From positions 1-32,088 of the forward strand of contig JAGXSM010000173.1 of assembly GCA_018333725.1 (NCBI GenBank): a stretch of 32,088 nt of DNA. Reading direction: 5' to 3'. Numbering within the stretch: the first letter of the stretch is position 1; each line of letters opens with the position of its first letter. Made by a program: the position numbers and the translations under genes. Positions 18,606 to 26,060 of the stretch are shown piece after piece. The notes below the pieces were generated by a model, which was given only the letters and a program-made list of their open reading frames with translations, did no database searches and was not told the origin of the DNA. This stretch comes from Melioribacter sp. Its GTDB lineage: Bacteria; Bacteroidota; Ignavibacteria; Ignavibacteriales; Melioribacteraceae.

Positions 18606-19931
18606 TTAGTTTGATTCTACGGGTTTAGGCAAATAATAAAGAACAACCCTGTTTTCCTTTGTTAAATATTTATTAGCAACGCGCTTAATATCATCTTTTG
18701 TAACTTTCATATAACGCTGTATTTCCGAATTAATCAAGTCGGCATTGCCGAAATAAACAAAATAATTAGCAAGCGATTCTGCTATACCGCGCATTGTGGA
18801 ATTACGTGTTACAAACTGGGTTTCAATCTGATTTCTAACTTTCTGAAACTCGTCGTTGCTTATTAATTCCTTTTTAACCTTTTCTATTTCTGCGTCATAT
18901 GCGGCTTCAAGATCTTCCGGTTTAACCCCTACATTGGTAAGTCCGTAAATAATAAATAACCCGGGGTCTTCCAGTGCGAGAGGAATAGTTCCAACAAAAA
19001 ATGCTTTTTGCTGTTTGTCTTTAATTTCCTTTGTTAAGCGGGAGCTCTCTCCGCCCGATAGTACCTGTGTAAGCATATTCAATGCATAATAATCTGGCGT
19101 TCCCTGAGCGGGAATATGATATGCATGTAATACTAAAGGAAGCTGAACTTTATCATAAACAACTTCTCTTACTTCTGCTGTTTGCGGGGGTTCTACAACA
19201 TTTGGTCTCTCTATCTTCTCTTTTCCGACTGGAATTTCTCCAAAATATTTTTTAACAAGTTCTTTTGTTTTATTGATATCAATATCGCCGGCAATTGATA
19301 GTGTTGCGTTCTGCGGTACATAAAACTTTTTATAGAATGCAATGAATTCATCAAGTGTAGCCATATCAATATATTGAGCAATTCCTATCGGCGTCCATCT
19401 ATAGGGATGAACTTTATATGCATTGCTGAATAATTTTTCTAACAATGAGCCATAAGGACGATTTTCGTAGCTCTGTTTTCTCTCCTCCTTTACAACTTTG
19501 CGCTGTGTTTCAACACCAATACTATCAATCTTTAGATGAAGCATTCTTTCCGATTCCATATATAAACCAAGTTCCAATTGATGTGACGGCATAACCTGAT
19601 AATAATAAGTTCTATCAAAAGAAGTATTAGCATTCAGTTCACCGCCGGCACCTTCAATAATTTTGAAGTACTCACCCCGTTTAATATTTGGCGACCCTTC
19701 GAACATAAGATGCTCAAAGAAATGTGCAAATCCGGTTCTCTCCGGATCCTCATTCTTACTGCCCACGTGGTATAAAACGGCAACGGCAACAATTGGTGTT
19801 GAATTATCCTTATGAAGAATTACGTTCAGTCCGTTATCCAGTTTATACTGAACAAAATCAATTTTCTTTGTTTGCCCGTTTGAAATAACAAATCCAAATA
19901 CGAGAAACAAAATCATAATCCTTAATTTCAT
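18606..19931 (-). CDS. M16-family zinc peptidase (active-subunit type)
   Basis: HFFEH zinc motif in TGFAHFFEHLMFEGSPNIKRGEY. Signal peptide MKLRIMILFLVFGFVISNGQ with AAAGGT upstream of ATG 19931; the track start at 20042 is a less plausible extension. Confidence 0.94.
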   Translation of the reverse strand: MKLRIMILFLVFGFVISNGQTKKIDFVQYKLDNGLNVILHKDNSTPIVAVAVLYHVGSKNEDPERTGFAHFFEHLMFEGSPNIKRGEYFKIIEGAGGELNANTSFDRTYYYQVMPSHQLELGLYMESERMLHLKIDSIGVETQRKVVKEERKQSYENRPYGSLLEKLFSNAYKVHPYRWTPIGIAQYIDMATLDEFIAFYKKFYVPQNATLSIAGDIDINKTKELVKKYFGEIPVGKEKIERPNVVEPPQTAEVREVVYDKVQLPLVLHAYHIPAQGTPDYYALNMLTQVLSGGESSRLTKEIKDKQQKAFFVGTIPLALEDPGLFIIYGLTNVGVKPEDLEAAYDAEIEKVKKELISNDEFQKVRNQIETQFVTRNSTMRGIAESLANYFVYFGNADLINSEIQRYMKVTKDDIKRVANKYLTKENRVVLYYLPKPVESN

Positions 19932-20128
19932 TTGAGTACCTTTTGTTTTTGATGGATACAATTTATTTAATCGATAGAATAAATTACAGATGTGAAAAAT
20001 TTTTCTATTTAAAATTATAGAAATATGTTTTAAAAAAAACATTTATTAGACGAAACCAACAACTATTTTGTTATTCGATCATCAAAAAAAACATGGCAAC
20101 AAGAATTGCGACTGATTAAATCTAAACC

Positions 20129-20140
20129 ATTACCGGTAAT
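20129..20140. promoter_or_regulatory. 12-bp perfect palindrome in the divergent intergenic region
   Basis: ATTACCGGTAAT between the divergent M16 (-) and metallopeptidase (+) genes. Confidence 0.3.
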
Positions 20141-20229
20141 TCAAATCCCCAGAACAAAATGCATTTCATTTAAGGGCAAATTTTTGTAATAATAACAGCA
20201 ATTTAACAGAGTTTTTGAAGAATTAGCGA

Positions 20230-21801
20230 ATGATAAGAAAATTTACTGTTTTGCTTTTTATATCATCTCTTTTTATTAAGGACACGATATTATTCGGCTC
20301 TTCCCCGCTATCAGCCCGTTTATGTGATAATATATTAAATATTTCTTCTAACAAACGCGAAAGCAGTAATTTTATCAATTTCAGTATCGAACCATTCTAT
20401 GAAGTTAACAAGGTTCGATTTATAGTAACTATGGAGTTCCCGGGTGATAGATCCGGAGAAACAAGAATATTATTACCAAATGAATTTTCGGGACAAAAAA
20501 ACTTAGATGGAATTAAATTCTTAAAACCGCTTTCCGATAACACAACCATTAATAATACCGACAAACCGGATATAAAGATTGTGCGGCATTCGCCGGAATC
20601 AATTATTAAACTCTATTACCAGGTTGAAGAAATACGGGACGACGATGTTGAACTCGGAAATCATTTTATGGTTATTCTCAACAAGTCATATTTTCATTTT
20701 CTTGGCGAAACATTTTTTATTCTACCAATGTGGGATTGGTACAGCAACATTAAAATATCCCTCTCGTGGAATCACATGCCATTTACCTGGACTCTTGCAA
20801 ATAGTTTTGGGATAAACGAAAAGGTACAAAATATTACGGCAACACTCGCTCAATTTTCCGGTTCTATTTTTACCGGCGGAGATTTTAGAATTTCGAAAAA
20901 ACAGGTCGGCATCAATCCCGTTTATTTAGCAATCCGCGGTAAATGGAATTTCTCTGACGATCAATTACTGGAACTTGTAAAAAACATTTTAAGTGTTGAA
21001 CGGAATTTCTGGAACGATCACAATTTTCCATACCATATAATTTCAGTAATACCTATTGACGGACGAGGAGAACAAGGAGGCACCGGAAGAACAAATGCAT
21101 ACGCATTATATTTATCCACAGATCGAAAAATTGATTACCGCTTAAAAAGAATTTTAGCACACGAATCGTTTCATACATGGCTTGGCGATAAAATAAAATT
21201 TTCTGAACCGGAAGCCCTTGTTTACTGGTTCAAAGAGGGATTCTGCGATTATTATACCCGCTTACTTTTACTAAGAGCTAATCTTATAACCCTGGATGAA
21301 TATGTAAATGAGTATAATAATATTCTTTATGCATACCATACTTCTTCCGTTCGTAACGAGAAAAACGATAGGATTGCAAGTGAATTCTGGACAAACAAGA
21401 ATATCATGAAATTACCTTACATGAGGGGAGATATAATTGCCCATAATTTAAACGCGATAATTTATAAGAACAGCGGCGGGTCAAAATCGCTGGATGATTT
21501 TATGAGAGATGTTTTTCAGAGATCTATTACAGAATCACTTGTTATATCGAACGGGAGTTTAAGTGCATTAATAAGATTTTATGCCGGCGATAAGGCGCTA
21601 TCCGATATAATGAAATGTGTAAACTCCGGCACAATACTCAGGAGCCGGCCCGATGCACTTGGTCCGTGTTTTAACATGGAAGTTGAATCTTTCAGAAAGT
21701 TATGGCTAATAGGCGAGTTGTTTGAAATCCCCACCTATAAATTAAAACCAGAGATTAATCCAAATAATAAAAAATGTCTGGAGTGGTTTGGTATTTATTA
21801 A
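20230..21801 (+). CDS. Secreted gluzincin metallopeptidase, divergent M61/M1-like
   Basis: HESFHTWLG (HExxH, codons 21160-21174) followed by FKEGFCDYYTRLLL (downstream Glu ligand). N-terminal hydrophobic signal. Overall length and order resemble M61. Confidence 0.8.
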   Translation: MIRKFTVLLFISSLFIKDTILFGSSPLSARLCDNILNISSNKRESSNFINFSIEPFYEVNKVRFIVTMEFPGDRSGETRILLPNEFSGQKNLDGIKFLKPLSDNTTINNTDKPDIKIVRHSPESIIKLYYQVEEIRDDDVELGNHFMVILNKSYFHFLGETFFILPMWDWYSNIKISLSWNHMPFTWTLANSFGINEKVQNITATLAQFSGSIFTGGDFRISKKQVGINPVYLAIRGKWNFSDDQLLELVKNILSVERNFWNDHNFPYHIISVIPIDGRGEQGGTGRTNAYALYLSTDRKIDYRLKRILAHESFHTWLGDKIKFSEPEALVYWFKEGFCDYYTRLLLLRANLITLDEYVNEYNNILYAYHTSSVRNEKNDRIASEFWTNKNIMKLPYMRGDIIAHNLNAIIYKNSGGSKSLDDFMRDVFQRSITESLVISNGSLSALIRFYAGDKALSDIMKCVNSGTILRSRPDALGPCFNMEVESFRKLWLIGELFEIPTYKLKPEINPNNKKCLEWFGIY

Positions 21802-21967
21802 GCGCGTCCTGATAGTGTTTTCTTTTTCTCTATCCCGCCGATTTTCTATTTGTTATTCAGAACGTTATATTCATTAACAAAAATGTTTTGTAAAAATTAA
21901 TTGCCATCGTTAGATACGATTGAAAACGGTAAAAGTTAAAACGCGTAGTAAAAAAATTTGAAAAGAG

Positions 21968-21990
21968 CGGGGTGTTTTAATTACACCCCG
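21968..21990 (-). terminator. Terminator hairpin downstream of glyS
   Basis: CGGGGTGT-tttaatt-ACACCCCG. On the minus strand it is followed by ctcttttcaaatttttt. Confidence 0.75.
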
Positions 21991-21999
21991 ATTAATTAT

Positions 22000-23445
22000 T
22001 TATCTCAGTTTTCCGGTAAGATAGTTCAGCAGCTGGTCTATTTTTACTCTTATTTGTTCCATAGAATCGCGCTCTCTAACTGTCACCGTCTCATCCTGGG
22101 TTGTTTGAGTATCAACTGTAATACAGAAAGGTGTTCCGGCTTCATCCATTCTCCGGTATCTTCTTCCGATTGCACCTTTATCATCATAAAAAATTCTTAA
22201 GAACGGTCTTAAATCAGCTTCAATTTTTCTGGCGATCTCCGGCATACCGTCTTTATTTACAAGCGGAAGAATTGCTGCTTTAATTGGTGCAAGCTTTGGA
22301 TGAAATCTTAATACACTTCTTAACTCGCCGTTCACTTCTTCTTCGTAATAAGAATCAATAAGAAATGCCATGAATGAACGGCTGGCTCCTGCTGATGTTT
22401 CGATAATGAATGGAATGTACTTCTCTTTCGATTCATCATCAAAATATAATTGGGACTTACCAGAAAATTGCTGGTGACGGCTTAAATCGAAATCTGTTCT
22501 GTTATGAATCCCCTCTATTTCTCCCCATCCAAAAGGAAATTCGTATTCAATATCTGTTGCGTTCTTTGCATAGTGAGCAAGTTTTTCTTTCGGGTGATCG
22601 TGGAAGCGGAGTTTAGATGGTGTCATCCCAAGCGATTTGAACCATTCAATTCTTCTTTCTTTCCATTCCTCGTAAAACTCAGTATCGGTTCCGGGTTTAC
22701 AAAAGTATTGCATTTCCATCTGTTCGAATTCACGCGTACGGAAAAGAAAATTCTTTGTGTTGATTTCATTGCGGAACGCCTTACCGATCTGTGCAATTCC
22801 AAACGGCACCTTCTGACGGCTTGAGTTGGCAACGTTTAAGAAGTTAACGAAAATTCCTTGCGCGGTTTCCGGACGAAGGTATATAACATTTGCAGAATCA
22901 TCTACCGGTCCTAAAAATGTTTTGAACATCAAATTAAATTTACGCGGTTGTGTAAATGTACCTTTATTGCCGCATTGCGGACAGTTGATTACACTTAGAA
23001 ATTTTTCAGATTGATTCTGATCTTCGAGCAGCTCGTTTATTTTATCTTCGAGAGATATTTCTTTTGTGTTAATTGCCGGATCAAATTCCTTAAGGAATTT
23101 TTCTTTATTTTTTTCCGATATCGTTTCTGTCAGCGTATCGAGACGGAATCTTGCTTTACATTGTTTACAATCGATCATCGGATCCGTAAAGTTTTCCACA
23201 TGTCCGCTTGCTTCCCAAACGCGCGGGTGCATAAGAATAGAAGCGTCCAGACCTTCTACATCGTCGCGGTAAGTCATGGTTTTCCACCATTCCTCTTTAA
23301 TATTTTTTAGAAGTTCTACCCCCAGCGGACCGTAATCCCAGCAGCCGTTAAGACCGCCGTATATTTCACTCGATTGGAATACAAATCCTCTTCTCTTGGC
23401 AAGAGATACAATTTTTTCTACTGTTTCATTTTGACCTTTTGCGAT
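22000..23445 (-). CDS. glyS: Glycine--tRNA ligase (alpha2-type class II), apparent ATC start
   Basis: Class II motifs, including VIYLRPETAQGIFVNFLNV and the RNEINTKNFLFRTREFEQMEMQYF region. The conserved N-terminus AKGQNETVEKIVSLAKRRGFVFQSSEIYGGLNGCWDYGPLGVELLKNIKEEWWKT is encoded in frame upstream of the first ATG (23277). No ATG/GTG/TTG lies between that ATG and the in-frame TAG at 23457-23455. Confidence 0.93.
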   Translation of the reverse strand: MAKGQNETVEKIVSLAKRRGFVFQSSEIYGGLNGCWDYGPLGVELLKNIKEEWWKTMTYRDDVEGLDASILMHPRVWEASGHVENFTDPMIDCKQCKARFRLDTLTETISEKNKEKFLKEFDPAINTKEISLEDKINELLEDQNQSEKFLSVINCPQCGNKGTFTQPRKFNLMFKTFLGPVDDSANVIYLRPETAQGIFVNFLNVANSSRQKVPFGIAQIGKAFRNEINTKNFLFRTREFEQMEMQYFCKPGTDTEFYEEWKERRIEWFKSLGMTPSKLRFHDHPKEKLAHYAKNATDIEYEFPFGWGEIEGIHNRTDFDLSRHQQFSGKSQLYFDDESKEKYIPFIIETSAGASRSFMAFLIDSYYEEEVNGELRSVLRFHPKLAPIKAAILPLVNKDGMPEIARKIEADLRPFLRIFYDDKGAIGRRYRRMDEAGTPFCITVDTQTTQDETVTVRERDSMEQIRVKIDQLLNYLTGKLR

Positions 23446-23468
23446 GATACACCTCTAATTTTTGTGCG

Positions 23469-23476
23469 CAAATATA
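23469..23476 (-). promoter_or_regulatory. Candidate Bacteroidota-type -7 element for glyS
   Basis: Minus strand TATATTTG matches TAnnTTTG, just upstream of AGAGGTGTATCATCGCA. No obvious TTG at -33. Confidence 0.4.
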
Positions 23477-23532
23477 AGAAAAAGTGGTTAGATGTTAGAA
23501 ATGTAAATTAGTCCTTATTAGAAAGGCAATAC

Positions 23533-25476
23533 TCATTTAGGAATAGTAAAAATAAAAGTGCTTCCTTTACCCGGTTCGCTATCAACTTTTATTTTACCTT
23601 TATGAAGACTAACAAATTCCTTACATAAAATTAGACCGAGTCCTGTTCCTTTTTCACCCTGGGTTCCGTTAAAAGTACTAACTTCATTCAGCTTGAATAA
23701 TCTTTTAACCGTTTCATCACTCATTCCCAATCCGTTATCTTTTATAGAAATTTTTACATTCTTCGGTTCATCTATTGCGTGAATAATAACATTGCCGCCA
23801 GGGTATGTAAACTTAATAGCGTTTGAAATAAGATTACGGAATATTGTTGTTAACATTTGCATATCGGCATTAACTGTAAGATTATCATCGCACTCAACAG
23901 CGATTTCAATATTTTTATTCTTTGCCGCCGGCATTAACAATTCTTTACTTTCCAGAATAATGAGCTTGAGATTCAATGTTTGCGGATTAAACTCAATTCT
24001 GCCAGATTCTGACTGAGACCACAACAGAAGGTTTTCCAGAAGCTGATAACTTTGTTTGGATGCCCTACCAATATCAGTAATATATTTAAGCTTTTCCTCT
24101 TCGGATAAAATTGTAAAATCTTCTTTTAACATTTCAGTATAACCAAAGATTGCATTGAATGGCGTTTTGAGATCGTGAGCAATTAATCTGAAAAATGTGT
24201 CTTTAACCGCATTCAACTCCTGAAGTTTTTTATTTGCTGCTTTTTTGGAGAGATATCTGCTATAAATAATTACAACCATTACAACGATTAAAAGAAGAAT
24301 TATTATCAAATAATTTGTCTGCTTCTCTCTTAGTTCAAGGTCTTTCATAAGAACTGTTTTTTCCTTTTCCGCTCTTTCGCTTTTATAAATTGCTTCCATC
24401 TCTGTTATCAGTGCAATATTTTCCTGCTTCATTATTGAGTCTTTTAACGTTGTATATTTTTTGAAATAAAGAAGCGCCTCCTTATAATTATTTTTCATCT
24501 CGTTGTATTTAGCAAAATTTTTATAAGTATCTATTTGCACATAAATTTCTTTCATACTGTTCGCAATTCTAAGAGCTTCTGCAAATTCTAAGTCAGCTTT
24601 CTGGAAATTTTTCAACTGTGCGTAGATCAATCCAAGATTAATATGATTATGAACCTGTCCTTCCAGGTAATTAATCTTTGTAGCTAATTCTAAGGATTTA
24701 TTTCTGTATTCAAGTGCGCTTTGATAGTTTTTTTGTTCATAATAGACGCCGGCAATACCTCCCCAAGCGGCGGCAAGACCTTTTTTATCATCTACTGCCT
24801 GATATTCCTTCTCAACTTCAAGATAGTACTTCAACGCAGCATTAAATTCGCCTAAATCAAAATGAACTTCGGCAATAAGATTTAATGCCAGCGCTTTTCC
24901 GGGTCTATCGTTAATTTCTTCTCTTAATCGTAGAGTATAATTAAGATACTCAAGAGCTTTAACATAATTTCCCTGCCGCCGGTAAATCAACCCGATGTTA
25001 ATTGTGCAGAAGGATATCCCCTCTTTGTGTTTTAGATTTTCAAAAACTGAAAGAGCTTTTAGAATATATTCAAGTGCAAGCGTGTTGTTGCCTTGCAGTC
25101 TGTATATTCCACCTAAATTATTGTATGAATATGCAATCTGAACGGAATCTTTTACTTCTTCGGCAATACGAAGAGCGTTTGTATATACGCTAATTGATTT
25201 GTCGTAGTTACCAAGATTTCTGTAAATAACGCCCATTAAATTCAATGAACGCGCTTGAAGATTCTTATTATTAATTGCCCGGGCAATCTTTAATGCTTCT
25301 TCACTGCTTTTAAGAGCGGAGTTAGGATTCTTGCTTCTATTTATCCATGCATAATCATTTAAAATTCTTGCCCGCGCAGTATCCGGCTTAGCGGAAATGC
25401 TTTTCATCAAGCTGTCTAAATTGGCTTGAGCAAACAGAAATGTTGTCTGAAGAAAGAATAAAATTAGTGTTTTCAT
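23533..25476 (-). CDS. TPR-repeat transmembrane sensor histidine kinase
   Basis: Signal peptide, repeated TPR motifs (NLGNYDKSISVYTNALRIAEE etc.), TM segment LIIILLLIVVMVVIIY, H-box LIAHDLKTPFNAIFGY, DNGLGMSD, GTGLGLILCKEF. Confidence 0.95.
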   Translation of the reverse strand: MKTLILFFLQTTFLFAQANLDSLMKSISAKPDTARARILNDYAWINRSKNPNSALKSSEEALKIARAINNKNLQARSLNLMGVIYRNLGNYDKSISVYTNALRIAEEVKDSVQIAYSYNNLGGIYRLQGNNTLALEYILKALSVFENLKHKEGISFCTINIGLIYRRQGNYVKALEYLNYTLRLREEINDRPGKALALNLIAEVHFDLGEFNAALKYYLEVEKEYQAVDDKKGLAAAWGGIAGVYYEQKNYQSALEYRNKSLELATKINYLEGQVHNHINLGLIYAQLKNFQKADLEFAEALRIANSMKEIYVQIDTYKNFAKYNEMKNNYKEALLYFKKYTTLKDSIMKQENIALITEMEAIYKSERAEKEKTVLMKDLELREKQTNYLIIILLLIVVMVVIIYSRYLSKKAANKKLQELNAVKDTFFRLIAHDLKTPFNAIFGYTEMLKEDFTILSEEEKLKYITDIGRASKQSYQLLENLLLWSQSESGRIEFNPQTLNLKLIILESKELLMPAAKNKNIEIAVECDDNLTVNADMQMLTTIFRNLISNAIKFTYPGGNVIIHAIDEPKNVKISIKDNGLGMSDETVKRLFKLNEVSTFNGTQGEKGTGLGLILCKEFVSLHKGKIKVDSEPGKGSTFIFTIPK

Positions 25477-25550
25477 CTATTGGATGCGCACCCTCGATCG
25501 AACTTTAAACTCTTTACTACACTAAATCAAATTAAAAAATATCGATATAA

Positions 25551-26051
25551 TTACACTTTAGGTTCCATGCCCATAGCCGCCCATTCCTCCCGGGAAGGAC
25601 CATATACTCCGGACACCTGTAATCCCGCTTGTCTCATCAAAATAGTCATCTGTGCACGGTGATGTGCCTGATGAATAATCAGCATCGACAACACCTTGCC
25701 CATTTTCCATGTTTCACCGTACATATCGGTTTCTTCAACAAGTATTTCATCCGTCCACTTCTCTTTAACTTGATTGAAAATCTGCTCAGAATAAAGTTTG
25801 TAAAATGAAATTACTTCAGAAAACTTTTCCGGTTCGGGAACCTGTTCTTTATAGGTCTCAAACTTGAATCCTATTCTATGCATTATTTCCGGTAAGCTTT
25901 GTGTAATGTGCCATGCAATATAACTGAGTGATCTGCCGTCCGTTGTTGCCTTCTGATTCTTTTTATCTTCATTAATGTTACCGAATAATTTAAGAGTCGA
26001 TTCACTTTCATACTTCCAATCTTCAAGAAAATCATTTAATACTCTGTACAT
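25551..26051 (-). CDS. DinB-family protein
   Basis: Four-helix DinB-like sequence with His residues AWHITQSLPE and IIHQAHHRAQMTILMRQAG. Confidence 0.85.
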   Translation of the reverse strand: MYRVLNDFLEDWKYESESTLKLFGNINEDKKNQKATTDGRSLSYIAWHITQSLPEIMHRIGFKFETYKEQVPEPEKFSEVISFYKLYSEQIFNQVKEKWTDEILVEETDMYGETWKMGKVLSMLIIHQAHHRAQMTILMRQAGLQVSGVYGPSREEWAAMGMEPKV

Positions 26052-26060
26052 ATTAACCTC

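Noticed and set aside
19932-20042. 37-residue N-terminal extension of the active M16 protein
   Set aside because: The signal peptide and RBS support ATG 19931. The extension resembles AT-rich upstream sequence.
21906-21920. ATCGT-tagat-ACGAT inverted repeat downstream of the M61-like gene
   Set aside because: The 5-bp arms are too short and AT-rich flanks make chance occurrence likely, so it is not reported as a feature.
22410-23310. Plus-strand ORFs opposite glyS (68-106 aa)
   Set aside because: They overlap a conserved essential gene on the other strand and show no family-like features.
23420-23460. Programmed +1 frameshift from GTG (GTG TAT CAT CGC AAA AGG TCA AAA TGA) into the glyS frame
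   Set aside because: The 8-codon leader ends at TGA and could only join glyS by +1 slippage at AAA-TGA. There is no strong slippery context, and the ATC start places the residues exactly as the conserved N-terminus requires. It is retained only as an alternative.
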